The position numbers were made by a program, and so were the translations under genes. From Paenibacillus sp. BK033 (GTDB lineage: Bacteria; Bacillota; Bacilli; Paenibacillales; Paenibacillaceae): 64,000 bases of DNA. Location of the stretch: contig NZ_SLVP01000003.1 of assembly GCF_004345425.1 (NCBI RefSeq), forward strand, positions 97,975 to 161,974, written 5' to 3'. Positions 49,237 to 57,503 of the stretch are shown here, piece by piece. The notes beneath the pieces are model-generated. The model had not been told where the DNA came from. It saw nothing but the letters and a program-made list of their open reading frames with translations, and did no database searches. Every line of letters starts with the position of its first letter. The stretch's first letter is position 1.

Positions 49237-49263
49237 GCCATATTCACCCCTTCGATTAAATCC

Positions 49264-49851
49264 TTAGGATACCGGAGTAGTTATTACTTTGTCAATCAAA
49301 CCGTAATTCAGAGCGTCTTCCGCGCTCATGAAATTATCGCGGTCCGTATCGCGATCGATTTTCTCGTAAGGCTGACCGGTACGCTCCACATAGATCTGAT
49401 TCAGCTTTTGCTTCGTCTTCAGGATCCAGTCCGCATGGATTTTAATATCCGATGCCTGGCCGCGAACGCCGCCAAGCGGCTGATGAATCATAACTTCCGC
49501 ATTCGGAAGGGCGAAACGTTTGCCTTTCGCGCCAGCCGTAAGGAGGAGCGAGCCCATGCTTGCCGCCATCCCCATGCAAATCGTGGATACGTCAGGCTTA
49601 ATATATTGCATTGTATCATAAATCGCCATGCCGGCCGTTACCGAGCCGCCAGGTGAATTAATGTACAAGTGGATGTCTTTCTCCGGGTCGTCGGCCGCCA
49701 GAAAAAGCAGCTGTGCGATAACTGAGTTTGCTACATCATCATCGATAGCGCTCCCGAGAAAAATGATTCTGTCCTTAAGCAAGCGCGAGTAAATATCGTA
49801 AGACCGTTCTCCGCGATTCGTTTGTTCAACTACGATAGGTACCAGATTCAT
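49264..49851 (-). CDS. clpP: ATP-dependent Clp protease proteolytic subunit
   Basis: A 195-aa serine protease with the full triad S98 (MGMAASMGS), H123 ([10 protein letters not shown]) and D172. Placed before clpX so the two halves of the ClpXP machine are co-transcribed. A sigma-A promoter lies 46 bp upstream. Confidence 0.97.
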   Translation of the reverse strand: MNLVPIVVEQTNRGERSYDIYSRLLKDRIIFLGSAIDDDVANSVIAQLLFLAADDPEKDIHLYINSPGGSVTAGMAIYDTMQYIKPDVSTICMGMAASMGSLLLTAGAKGKRFALPNAEVMIHQPLGGVRGQASDIKIHADWILKTKQKLNQIYVERTGQPYEKIDRDTDRDNFMSAEDALNYGLIDKVITTPVS

Positions 49852-49896
49852 GCGACCAACCTCTTTTCTACTATGACTTTTTGGTTCATGTTCTCT

Positions 49897-49925
49897 ATTG
49901 TATCACGTCAAATGGTCAATGTCAT
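49897..49925 (-). promoter_or_regulatory. Sigma-A promoter of clpP-clpX
   Basis: Minus-strand -35 ATGACA (49920-49925) and -10 TACAAT (49897-49902), 17-bp spacer. The spacer contains two GTCAA-type repeats reminiscent of a CtsR site but with wrong spacing. Confidence 0.65.
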
Positions 49926-50010
49926 TTTTCCATAATACAGTATACGGTGGGCATTGCTCGATATGTACTGAAGATCATTCTTCAGGTAAGGCTCTTTCGT
50001 TATGTAGGGT

Positions 50011-50050
50011 GAAAAGAAGGCACGTATCTGACGATGACGTGCCTTTTCTT
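50011..50050. terminator. Terminator after tig
   Basis: Stem AAGGCACGT/ACGTGCCTT flanked by AAAAG and CTTTTC; on the minus strand it follows the tig stop by about 20 bp. Confidence 0.75.
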
Positions 50051-50071
50051 CCTATTTATTCAATTGATCTA

Positions 50072-51376
50072 TTACGCTCCGGCAACTTCAGCCGTTTTGC
50101 TGTTTTCAACGAGGAATTCAATCGTTTTGCGAAGCTCGATGTCTTCTTTCAAGCTGTCGAATTGACCGTTTTTCTCGAAAACGTCGCGAAGCTCAGCCGC
50201 AGGGCGGTTGTAAGCTTTCGACAGGGATTCGAGCTCTTCGTTCACGTCTTCTTCGGAAACCTGAATGTTCTCCGCTTTCGCGATTGCATTCAGAACCAGG
50301 TTGTTGCGAACGCGTTTCTCTGCGTCTTCTTTCATTTGATCGCGCAGAACTTGCTCGCTTTGGCCGGAGAACTGATAGTACAGGTCGATGTTCATGCCTT
50401 GCATGCGAAGACGGTTCTCGAAATCGCGGAGCATAAAGTCAACTTCCGTGTTGATCATTGGTTGCGGCACTTCTACTTCGGCAGCTTCAGCCGCTTTTTC
50501 GATTACAGCGTTTTGAAGGTTGCGTTCCGCTTCGCCCTCTTTGTTTTCCTTCAGCTTGGAGACAAGATCCTGCTTGTACTCATCAAGAGTGTCGAATTCG
50601 CTGATGTCTTTCGCGAACTCATCGTCAAGAGCCGGCAGGTTTTTGCGTTTGATTTCATGCAGTTTCACTTTGAACACGGCTGGTTTGCCTGCCAGGTTCT
50701 CCGCATGGTAGCTCTCAGGGAATGTTACTTCAACATCCTTGAAGTCGCCTGTTTGCATGCCAACAACTTGCTCTTCGAAGCCTGGGATGAACGAACCGGA
50801 GCCCAGTTCCAGGGAATAATTTTCCGCTTTGCCGCCGTCGAATGCTTCGCCGTCTACATAACCGTCGAAGTCGATTACAGCGATGTCGCCGCTTTGAGCA
50901 GGACCTTCTTCAACAACAGTCAGCTCCGCGTGGCGTTGTTGCAGGCGCTCCAGTTCAGCGTTAACTTCTTCTTCGCTAACTGTCGCTTCAAAGGATGGAA
51001 CTTCCAGACCTTTGTATTCGCCAAGCGTTACTTCAGGGCGAACGATAACTTTCGCTTTGAATTTGAACGATTGGCCTTTAGCGAATTGTTCAACGTCGAT
51101 TTCCGGACGGTCAACAGGACGTTGCTCCGTCACTTTTACCGCTTCTTCGTAAGCTTGCGGCAGCAGGATGTCAATGGCATCCTGGTATAGGCTTTCCACG
51201 CCGAAACGGGATTCGAACATTCCACGAGGCACTTTGCCTTTGCGGAAGCCAGGTACGTTTACCTTTTGAACGACTTTCTTAAATGCTTGATCAAGTGCTG
51301 CAGCGACTTTCTCAGCATCAACCTCAACGTCGATCGACACGAGGTTCTTGTCTATTTTTTCCCAAGTTGCTTTCAT
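50072..51376 (-). CDS. tig: Trigger factor
   Basis: A ribosome-associated chaperone and peptidyl-prolyl isomerase. The 434-aa protein has the ribosome-binding GFRKGKVPRGM signature, a central FKBP-type PPIase domain (about 160-245) and a helical C-terminal arm domain. Upstream of clpP and clpX in a protein-quality-control series. An approximately ideal sigma-A promoter lies upstream. Confidence 0.97.
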   Translation of the reverse strand: MKATWEKIDKNLVSIDVEVDAEKVAAALDQAFKKVVQKVNVPGFRKGKVPRGMFESRFGVESLYQDAIDILLPQAYEEAVKVTEQRPVDRPEIDVEQFAKGQSFKFKAKVIVRPEVTLGEYKGLEVPSFEATVSEEEVNAELERLQQRHAELTVVEEGPAQSGDIAVIDFDGYVDGEAFDGGKAENYSLELGSGSFIPGFEEQVVGMQTGDFKDVEVTFPESYHAENLAGKPAVFKVKLHEIKRKNLPALDDEFAKDISEFDTLDEYKQDLVSKLKENKEGEAERNLQNAVIEKAAEAAEVEVPQPMINTEVDFMLRDFENRLRMQGMNIDLYYQFSGQSEQVLRDQMKEDAEKRVRNNLVLNAIAKAENIQVSEEDVNEELESLSKAYNRPAAELRDVFEKNGQFDSLKEDIELRKTIEFLVENSKTAEVAGA

Positions 51377-51439
51377 TTTATGCTTTCCCCTCCAAAATTA
51401 CGCATCACGCCAATTAGTATTCGCTTCATAAACCACTCT

Positions 51440-51468
51440 ATTATAATCAACCTTGGCCATCATTTCAA
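51440..51468 (-). promoter_or_regulatory. Sigma-A promoter of tig
   Basis: Minus-strand TTGAAA (51463-51468) and TATAAT (51440-51445) with 17-bp spacer. The -35 covers the stop codon of the preceding gene. Confidence 0.8.
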
Positions 51469-52352
51469 GGCTGATGATCATCTTCGGTAGATTGCTGCAT
51501 GGCAGCTACCTGCCGAAGAGTCCTGCATGCCTGCTCGTAACGGAACCTCAACGGTTCGGTTATGCCATACGCCTCGCGGATATCGTCATCGTTCGCGGAG
51601 CCGTAAACCGTAAGCAGCAAGGTAAGATGGAGCGCCGCCGCATAGCTGTCGACCGTCTCATCGTCCTCTCTTTGCATCCACTGATAGGCCGAAGTTCCAT
51701 ACAGAAATTGGAGACTTTCCTTCCACAGCTCCCTGGCAAAATGAGGAAGCGTCGGATCGTCGGCTTCGGTGACGGCTTCCACCCGCTCCAGAATCCGGAT
51801 GACAGGCTGCGGAAAATCATCCAGCGCCAGCGGCGTCGCCTCTATATCAAGCTCCACCTTCTCGCCCATCCGGTCTAGCATGACCATTCCCGATATCTCC
51901 CGCTTCTTCAGGCATTGCAAAGCCTTGAATTGAACGACCGGATGAATGGTCTTGCCGCTCGAGAGCCAGTCCAGCATAACCTGGTCCACTTCCTGCGAGT
52001 GTATGTATGCCGCTCGTTCCAGCGCCAGGATCTGCTGGTCGATCATCGGATGATGCTCCATAATATAGAGCACTTGCTTAATGTAAGCCTCATCTTGCTC
52101 GGGCGGGTTCAAGAGCTGCTCCCGGAAGCTCTCTTCGCTCTCTCCCGCCTCATTGTCGGCGCCGGTCGGCATAGCCGCGTCTTCGGAGCCCGGAAAAGCC
52201 ATTTCCAGCCAGGTAAGGAGGCTGCCCCATTCCTCGTAATGCCGTTCATCCTCACCGCGGCACTGCAGCAGGAAGCGAAGCAAATTTTTGGCTTCGCCGT
52301 ATTGCTCGGATTCCAGCATGCGGGTGAGCTGAATTTGATAATGATCCAGCAT
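51465..52352 (-). CDS. YsoA-like helical-repeat protein
   Basis: A 295-aa acidic, mostly helical protein without signal peptide. Residues 1-50 look like a TPR-type helical pair (QLTRMLESEQYGEAKNLLRF). By position just upstream of tig it corresponds to B. subtilis ysoA, a TPR protein of unknown role. Similarity is inferred from layout and position. Confidence 0.75.
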   Translation of the reverse strand: MLDHYQIQLTRMLESEQYGEAKNLLRFLLQCRGEDERHYEEWGSLLTWLEMAFPGSEDAAMPTGADNEAGESEESFREQLLNPPEQDEAYIKQVLYIMEHHPMIDQQILALERAAYIHSQEVDQVMLDWLSSGKTIHPVVQFKALQCLKKREISGMVMLDRMGEKVELDIEATPLALDDFPQPVIRILERVEAVTEADDPTLPHFARELWKESLQFLYGTSAYQWMQREDDETVDSYAAALHLTLLLTVYGSANDDDIREAYGITEPLRFRYEQACRTLRQVAAMQQSTEDDHQP

Positions 52353-52492
52353 CTTCGGAAATAAATATACGTTGTCTGATGTAGTTATGGTATCACCGCC
52401 TTATCGGTCAAACCGTATCATTCGTCTGCCTATTGCTTGCGTTCGATTATATCACGGAACCTATAAATATAAAAACTTAGTTCCCTTAAGTC

Positions 52493-52522
52493 TTGATTTT
52501 CTATTCACGCCTATGCTATATT
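52493..52522 (+). promoter_or_regulatory. Second candidate promoter before tRNA-Arg
   Basis: TTGATT (52493-52498) and TATATT (52517-52522), 18 bp apart, about 100 bp upstream of the tRNA. Confidence 0.4.
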
Positions 52523-52577
52523 TACCAAGCGAATTTGATTCGCGGATGTAATTTAAGACTTTTTCAAAAATTACCTC

Positions 52578-52607
52578 TTGCCAAGCCAAGCAACTTAATG
52601 CTATACT
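52578..52607 (+). promoter_or_regulatory. Promoter of tRNA-Arg
   Basis: TTGCCA (52578-52583) and TATACT (52602-52607), 18 bp apart; transcription would start about 5 nt before the mature tRNA. Confidence 0.7.
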
Positions 52608-52618
52608 CATTCTTACGT

Positions 52619-52695
52619 GTCCCAGTAGCTCAGCCGGATAGAGCACACGCCTTCTAAGCGTGCGGTCGGGGGTTCGAATCCCTCCTGGGACGCCA
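52619..52695 (+). tRNA. tRNA-Arg (anticodon UCU)
   Basis: A 77-nt cloverleaf with encoded CCA. Acceptor stem GTCCCAG/CTGGGAC, D arm with AGCTCAGCCGGATAGAGC, anticodon stem CACGC/GCGTG, loop CTTCTAA with anticodon TCT at 52653-52655 (reads AGA), and T arm GGGGGTTCGAATCCCTC. Confidence 0.98.
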
Positions 52696-52715
52696 TTTTA
52701 TAGCCATTAATCACA

Positions 52716-52756
52716 AACCCGCACTTCCTTGCTAAACAAGGAGATGCGGGTTTTTT
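52716..52756 (+). terminator. Terminator after tRNA-Arg
   Basis: Stem AACCCGCA/TGCGGGTT with an inner CTTG/CAAG pair, followed by TTTTTT. The next gene is convergent and ends at 52808. Confidence 0.9.
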
Positions 52757-52807
52757 GTCGTTTCCGGGTAAATCCCCATCTGAGCTTCCTTCAACGAAAT
52801 CCCCCTG

Positions 52808-53209
52808 TTACGCTTCAACTCCGCAACTGCTGATGGACGCGCTGTTCCTTGCCATGACGTCATTGGTTTTCCGATTGGCGAGAACGGTTTTCTCGTGGGT
52901 CACGCCCCAGTCCCTCATAAGCACGATCAGCGGCCTTAACGTTTCGCCAAACTCCGTAAGCGAGTATTCCACCCTTGGCGGGATCTCCTTGTAAATTTCC
53001 CTATGGATGACGCCGTCGCTTTCCAGCTCCCGCAATTGCAGCGTAAGCATGCGCTGCGTAATCCGGGGAAACAGCCTGCGCAGCTCGTTAAAGCGTTTGG
53101 GCCCATCCGTCAAATGGTATAAAATAACGCCTTTCCACTTCCCGCCGATGACGTCCACCGTAACGGTTACCGGGCACCCGAAATTAATGATATCCGTTTT
53201 ATTGTCCAT
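52808..53209 (-). CDS. HxlR/DUF24-family regulator, HypR-like
   Basis: A 133-aa winged-helix regulator: FGCPVTVTVDVIGGKWKGVI at the N-terminus, FNELRRLFPRITQRMLTLQL recognition helix, and VEYSLTEFGETL wing. C12 is at the place of the redox-sensing Cys of B. subtilis HypR and YodB. The ATG at 53209 is 9 nt after AAAGGAGA. It is divergent from a nitroreductase, the HypR-HypO arrangement, so an oxidant or electrophile-sensing role is likely. Confidence 0.88.
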   Translation of the reverse strand: MDNKTDIINFGCPVTVTVDVIGGKWKGVILYHLTDGPKRFNELRRLFPRITQRMLTLQLRELESDGVIHREIYKEIPPRVEYSLTEFGETLRPLIVLMRDWGVTHEKTVLANRKTNDVMARNSASISSCGVEA

Positions 53210-53254
53210 AATTACGATTCTCCTTTGCACGAAGCCGTATTGTGTTTGACGTTC

Positions 53255-53280
53255 CTATAGTATCTTTTTTAATACTATAG
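53255..53280. promoter_or_regulatory. Inverted repeat IR1 (candidate operator)
   Basis: CTATAGTAT and ATACTATAG form a perfect 9-bp inverted repeat with an 8-bp T-rich centre. It spans the -10 and spacer of the regulator's promoter. Confidence 0.7.
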
Positions 53281-53285
53281 CACAA
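53257..53285 (-). promoter_or_regulatory. Promoter of the HxlR regulator
   Basis: Minus-strand TTGTGC (53280-53285) and TACTAT (53257-53262), 17 bp apart; overlaps IR1 and the edge of IR2. Confidence 0.5.
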
Positions 53286-53312
53286 TTTTGATATTATCCG
53301 ACAAAATTGTGC
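53280..53312. promoter_or_regulatory. Inverted repeat IR2 (candidate operator)
   Basis: GCACAATTTTG and CAAAATTGTGC form a perfect 11-bp inverted repeat with an 11-bp centre, just upstream of the nitroreductase -35. Confidence 0.7.
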
Positions 53313-53316
53313 GTAC

Positions 53317-53345
53317 TTGTTGCCTTGCATGCGTGAATGTAAGAT
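53317..53345 (+). promoter_or_regulatory. Promoter of the nitroreductase
   Basis: TTGTTG (53317-53322) and TAAGAT (53340-53345), 17 bp apart. Confidence 0.55.
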
Positions 53346-53399
53346 CTAATTTATCAACGCGTTGATGAATACCCGATATTCGAAAGGAAGACTCCAACG

Positions 53400-54071
53400 A
53401 TGAATAACATGCAAAAAAAGAAAGAAATTCTGGATGCCTTCGCATTCCGTCATGCCACCAAGCAATTTGATCCCGACCGGAAAATTTCCGATGAGGATTT
53501 TCAATTTATATTGGAAACGGGAAGACTTTCCCCCAGCTCCGTCGGGTTTGAGGCGTGGAAATTCCTCGTTGTCCAGAACGAAGAGCTTCGAATGAAGATT
53601 CGCGAAGTCGCGTTCGGCGGACAAGGACAGCTCCCGACCGCAAGCCACCTGGTCCTTCTCCTTGCCCGCAAGGACGTAAGATACGATTCCGAATATGTCG
53701 AATACATTTACAAGAATATTAAAGGTTTGTCCGATGAGGCGTTCAAGTCCATTCCCGCGGTGTACAAGGAGTTTCAAGAAAACGATATCCGCATTCTGGA
53801 GAACGAAAGAGCGCTGATAGACTGGTCTTCCAAGCAAACGTATATCCCGCTAGCCAATATGATGACGGCAGCCGCGCAAATCGGCATCGATTCCTGCCCG
53901 ATGGAAGGTTACAACAAAGAAAAGGTTACGGCTATTCTAAAGAAGGCCGGCGTCCTGGACGAGGAGGTATACGACCTGTCGGTCATGGTTGCCTTCGGAT
54001 ACCGCGCGTCCGAGCCAAAACATCAGCAGGCCCGGCGTCCAATCGACGAAGTCGTTGAATGGGTGCATTAA
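53400..54071 (+). CDS. Nitroreductase-family NAD(P)H oxidoreductase, HypO/YfkO-like
   Basis: A 223-aa FMN-dependent enzyme: FAFRHATKQFDPDRKISDED N-terminal motif, LSPSSVGFEAWKFLVV (FMN binding), AAQIGIDSCPMEGYN and VMVAFGYRASEPKHQQARRP near the C-terminus. B. subtilis HypO is controlled by HypR and answers to disulfide and hypochlorite stress; the divergent HxlR gene here supports the same pair. The substrate is unknown. Confidence 0.9.
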   Translation: MNNMQKKKEILDAFAFRHATKQFDPDRKISDEDFQFILETGRLSPSSVGFEAWKFLVVQNEELRMKIREVAFGGQGQLPTASHLVLLLARKDVRYDSEYVEYIYKNIKGLSDEAFKSIPAVYKEFQENDIRILENERALIDWSSKQTYIPLANMMTAAAQIGIDSCPMEGYNKEKVTAILKKAGVLDEEVYDLSVMVAFGYRASEPKHQQARRPIDEVVEWVH

Positions 54072-54079
54072 TACAAGAA

Positions 54080-54116
54080 ACCCGCGTGCGCCTTGTATCT
54101 CAAGGCGCACGCGGGT
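54080..54116. terminator. Strong hairpin after the nitroreductase
   Basis: A perfect 15-bp GC-rich stem ACCCGCGTGCGCCTT/AAGGCGCACGCGGGT, 8 bp after the stop. It lacks a T run on the plus strand, so it may end the mRNA by blocking exonucleases. Confidence 0.6.
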
Positions 54117-54258
54117 CAAGGCAACGCGGCAATCTCCGTCCGTAGGCGGGGTGCTCGTTTTAAATCCGGAGAATTATAAGTCACGGTTAGAGAGAAAACT
54201 ATACATGCTTAGATTATAAAAAAACGAAGACCCGAATGGGCACCGTCCTGCTGAATGA

Positions 54259-54864
54259 TTATACGGCAGCGGCGGTTTTGTCCGCTACGAATTGATAAAG
54301 CTTTTCCACCTGCTCGTCCGTCATATCGCCGCTATTGTCATACACGAGGATGGATGATTGCGGGATATCCCAGTTAATCTCGGGTACAAAAGCAACGCGT
54401 TTCTCGAATTGCGACCAGTTGTCGAGCTTCCATTGGTCGCGGTCGGTATGGCGTCCAATAATGCGATTCTTTTGCAGCTCGATGTTGTCGAGCGTGACCA
54501 CGATCACCTTAACATCCACCTGCGATTTTGTCAGCCCCGCTGCCGCAATGACTTCCTCAATCCAAGCTTTATTTTTAAGCTCCGCCGTAAAAGGAGAGAT
54601 CATAAAGACGTTTTGACCTGCTGCGAGATTCTCGATGCAAATGTCCTTGGTTGTGTCATATTCCAGATCACGAAGGTTTTGTTTGTAGAAATCCGAATCG
54701 CGGTCGTTCTTGTCGAGGCCGTTACGCTCCAGCATCGCCTCAACAAACCGCCCGCCTACCGTATCGCGATCCAGAAATGCCGCCGGAATGCGCTCGGAAA
54801 TTTTTCTGGCTACGGTTGTCTTGCCCGTACCTGCCACACCTACGAAAAACACTAACTTTTGCAA
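54259..54864 (-). CDS. P-loop kinase-like protein of unknown substrate
   Basis: A 201-aa AAA_33/zeta-like P-loop protein: Walker A FFVGVAGTGKTTVARKI, D32/D34 in LDRDTVGGRF, a lid with RIIGRHTDRDQW. It starts at a TTG 9 nt after GGAGG. Such proteins phosphorylate small molecules; the target is not evident. A 16-bp perfect palindrome lies in its leader. Bases 54117-54240 hold no feature that I can support, apart from a weak terminator-like hairpin with seven T residues near 54222-54245. Confidence 0.85.
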   Translation of the reverse strand: MQKLVFFVGVAGTGKTTVARKISERIPAAFLDRDTVGGRFVEAMLERNGLDKNDRDSDFYKQNLRDLEYDTTKDICIENLAAGQNVFMISPFTAELKNKAWIEEVIAAAGLTKSQVDVKVIVVTLDNIELQKNRIIGRHTDRDQWKLDNWSQFEKRVAFVPEINWDIPQSSILVYDNSGDMTDEQVEKLYQFVADKTAAAV

Positions 54865-54881
54865 TGCTTGATGCCTCCACT

Positions 54882-54897
54882 ATAAAACTAGTTTTAT
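54882..54897. promoter_or_regulatory. 16-bp perfect palindrome in the kinase leader
   Basis: ATAAAACTAGTTTTAT lies between a TACAAT-like -10 (near 54905) and the kinase SD, a typical repressor site position. No regulator gene is adjacent. Confidence 0.5.
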
Positions 54898-54976
54898 CCT
54901 CTCATTGTACCACTCCTCGCCTAATAAAGGTATCACAAAGCTAACAAAATCCGTCATTTTCGGACAATCCCCTTAC

Positions 54977-55015
54977 AAAAAAAGGATAATGTTCTCCTAA
55001 GAGCGTCCATTATCC
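54977..55015 (-). terminator. Terminator after the 55031-55372 gene
   Basis: Minus-strand GGATAATG/CATTATCC stem followed by seven T residues, 16 bp after the stop. Confidence 0.85.
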
Positions 55016-55030
55016 CTGAATTGGTCTATT

Positions 55031-55372
55031 TTATAGACGGCCAGGATCCAAAATCCCCATAGCCTCAACATGCTTGCGCGTAGTCTCTGTTCCGTGCTCA
55101 TGAATAAACAAGTAGATATCGTGGAGAATGGCGTCGTAGCCGGCATTCATCCGTTTGTCGCTTGGCAGATCCTGCAGTGTACCCACCGCGTAATTGTAAT
55201 GCCCTGTTATCGCTTCGTCCATGCTGGATAAATCCTCGAACATGACTTGCAGCTGATTAAATTCCTCATCGTTTGCCGTAATCTCCAGCTCGTAGGAGGC
55301 CGCTCCCTGATCCCGCAAAATTTGCCCGGCCTGGACCGAGACATAATATTTTTTACGCTCATTGCCTGACAT
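55031..55372 (-). CDS. Unrecognised 113-aa protein
   Basis: I do not recognise a family. It is a small acidic soluble protein (MSGNERKKYYVSVQAGQIL), with a probable beta strand pair (KKYYVSVQAGQILRDQ, ASYELEITAND) then helices (EEFNQLQVMFEDLSSMDEAI; AGYDAILHDIYLFIHEHGTE). Codon use and GC resemble its neighbours, and it has a good SD-like AGGAG and its own terminator. It is divergent from asnB. Confidence 0.78.
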   Translation of the reverse strand: MSGNERKKYYVSVQAGQILRDQGAASYELEITANDEEFNQLQVMFEDLSSMDEAITGHYNYAVGTLQDLPSDKRMNAGYDAILHDIYLFIHEHGTETTRKHVEAMGILDPGRL

Positions 55373-55504
55373 AGGTAAATACTCAGCTCCTTTTCACAAA
55401 CATGCGCTTTTAGCATCCCCCGGCGGACAGACATTTTATCCCTTTTTTCCGCATATAACGGATATTATCGCTACAGGAGTCCAGCAGAAGAGAGGAATGA
55501 GATT

Positions 55505-57349
55505 ATGTGTGGAATAACCGGCTGGATCGATTGGACCCGGGATTTAACGCAGGACAGCAGCAGCCTGATCAAAATGACCGAGACATTAGCGCTGCGCGGT
55601 CCTGATGCGTCGGGTACATGGATTTCATCCCATTGCGCGCTTGGCCACCGCAGGCTTAGCGTTATTGATCCCGAGAATGGCGCTCAGCCGATGATTCGGC
55701 GCTCGGGCGATGACACATATGTCGTTGTCTATAACGGCGAGCTTTACAACGCGCTTGAACTGAGGAAAGAGCTGGAGGACCGCGGCAGAACCTTTACGAC
55801 CCACTGCGATACGGAAGTTCTTCTGGTGTCCTATATGGAATGGGGCAAGGCTTGCGTCGAACGGTTCAACGGCATTTTTGCATTTGCGATTTGGGACGTT
55901 ACCGAACAGGAGATGTTCCTGGCCCGCGACAGACTAGGCGTAAAACCGTTGTTCATCAGCTTTGCGGATGGACTTTTTATTTTTGGTTCCGAGCAAAAGG
56001 CCATTCTGGCCCACCCGGCTGTGAAAGCGGAGGTTGGGGCCGAAGGCTTGGCGGAAATCTTTATTATCGGTCCTGCCCGCACGCCGGGCCAGGGAGTCTA
56101 TAAGGACATCACGGAGCTGCTGCCGGGACAATGCATGACGGTTACCCGCTCCGGCATCCGCAAGACCAAATATTGGAGCCTTGAGGCCATCCCCCACGAA
56201 GAGGATGTCGAAGCTACCGCCGAGCATGTTCGCGAGCTCTTGAAGGATACGACCGAGCGGCAGCTTGTATCGGATGTGCCGGTTGGCACGCTGCTCTCCG
56301 GGGGACTCGACTCGAGCGCGTTAACGGCGCTGGCCGTGCGTTATTACGAACAGACCGGCCAAGGCAATGTAAATACGTATTCCGTCGACTACCGGGATAA
56401 CGACAAGCATTTCAAGGCGCATGCGTTCCAGCCGAACAGCGACGCTCCTTGGATCGAGCGCATGGTCTCCCACCTGGATACCATTCATCATTCGATCCAG
56501 TTCGATACGCCGGAGCTGGTTGGCGCGCTCCGAGACGCCACGCTGGCACGCGATTTGCCGGGCATGGCAGACGTTGACGCCTCCCTCCTATTGTTTTGCC
56601 GCGAGATCAAAAAAGGCGCTACCGTTGCGATCTCCGGCGAAGCGGCGGATGAAATCTTCGGCGGTTATCCGTGGTTCCACCGGGAGGAAGCGCTAAGCGC
56701 CGATACATTCCCATGGTCTCTTGCCTCCTCGATGCGGGCAGATCTGCTTGCGCCGGACGTTGCGGCATGGATCAAACCGATTGACTATATTAACGACCGT
56801 TATGCGCAAGCCATTGCCGAAGTGCCTCATCTGGACAGAGAATCCGAAACGGTACGCAAAATGCGCAAAATGTCTTACCTGAACATCACCCGTTTCATGC
56901 CGACCCTGCTTGACCGGAAGGACCGGATGAGCATGGCTGCCGGATTGGAGGTGCGGGTGCCGTTCTGCGACCACCGGCTTGTGCAGTATGTCTGGAATAT
57001 CCCTTGGGAAATCAAAACGGCCGGCGACCGCGAGAAGGGCATTCTTCGCCGGGCGCTGCGAGGCGTGCTGCCCGACGATGTGCTGACGCGCAAGAAAAGC
57101 CCTTATCCAAAGACGCATAATCCGAATTACCTCGCGGCCGTAAAAGGGCTTGTGCTTGATATATTAAACGATCCTTCCTCACCGCTGCTTCCGCTTATTA
57201 ATGTAAGCAGGATCAGAGAGCTGGCCGAATCGGATTCGGCAAAATCGAATATACCGTGGTTTGGTCAGCTGATGTCGGGGCCGCAGCTGTTTGCTTATTT
57301 GTATCAGGTGAATACTTGGCTGAAGGAGTATGGAGTAAGCGTAAAGTGA
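55505..57349 (+). CDS. asnB: Asparagine synthetase, glutamine-hydrolysing
   Basis: It makes asparagine from aspartate, ATP and glutamine. The 614-aa protein has C2 of the N-terminal class-II amidotransferase (MCGITGWIDW), the YNGELYN motif and the synthetase ATP loop LLSGGLDSSALTAL near residue 265, then SGEAADEIFGGYPWF. Length and layout match B. subtilis AsnB/AsnO. It is a single-gene unit with a bidirectional terminator after it and the third copy of the palindromic repeat in its 3' flank. Confidence 0.95.
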   Translation: MCGITGWIDWTRDLTQDSSSLIKMTETLALRGPDASGTWISSHCALGHRRLSVIDPENGAQPMIRRSGDDTYVVVYNGELYNALELRKELEDRGRTFTTHCDTEVLLVSYMEWGKACVERFNGIFAFAIWDVTEQEMFLARDRLGVKPLFISFADGLFIFGSEQKAILAHPAVKAEVGAEGLAEIFIIGPARTPGQGVYKDITELLPGQCMTVTRSGIRKTKYWSLEAIPHEEDVEATAEHVRELLKDTTERQLVSDVPVGTLLSGGLDSSALTALAVRYYEQTGQGNVNTYSVDYRDNDKHFKAHAFQPNSDAPWIERMVSHLDTIHHSIQFDTPELVGALRDATLARDLPGMADVDASLLLFCREIKKGATVAISGEAADEIFGGYPWFHREEALSADTFPWSLASSMRADLLAPDVAAWIKPIDYINDRYAQAIAEVPHLDRESETVRKMRKMSYLNITRFMPTLLDRKDRMSMAAGLEVRVPFCDHRLVQYVWNIPWEIKTAGDREKGILRRALRGVLPDDVLTRKKSPYPKTHNPNYLAAVKGLVLDILNDPSSPLLPLINVSRIRELAESDSAKSNIPWFGQLMSGPQLFAYLYQVNTWLKEYGVSVK

Positions 57350-57374
57350 ACGTGAAGCGATAAACGATAATCGC

Positions 57375-57435
57375 CGCGCATTCGAATGTTTTTCCGGCCG
57401 CTGTTGTTCCCCTCCAGAATCATTCGATCGTTCCG
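57375..57435 (+). repeat. Palindromic repeat element, copy 3 (internally shortened)
   Basis: A 61-bp copy in the asnB-rdgB gap. It keeps the ends of copy 1 (GCGCATTCGAATGTTTTTC at the left, CCAGAATCATTCGATCGTTC at the right) and the GCTGTTGTTCC segment, but lacks the central CCGGATTCC to GCTTCTT part. The terminal stem TCGAATG/CATTCGA is still paired, with yet another sequence. Confidence 0.75.
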
Positions 57436-57460
57436 CTCACCAAACCTTAAAAGGGAGAAT

Positions 57461-57497
57461 AAAAAACGTCACCGGTATAATCCGGTGACGTTTTTTT
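57461..57497. terminator. Bidirectional terminator between asnB and rdgB
   Basis: Perfect inverted repeat AAAAAACGTCACCGG/CCGGTGACGTTTTTT with a TATAAT loop; serves both convergent genes. Confidence 0.9.
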
Positions 57498-57503
57498 GCA
57501 TGG

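Noticed and set aside
49903..49919. CtsR operator in the clpP promoter
   Set aside because: Two GTCAA-type heptads occur, but they are 2 bp apart instead of the 4 expected from the CtsR consensus, so I do not call a site.
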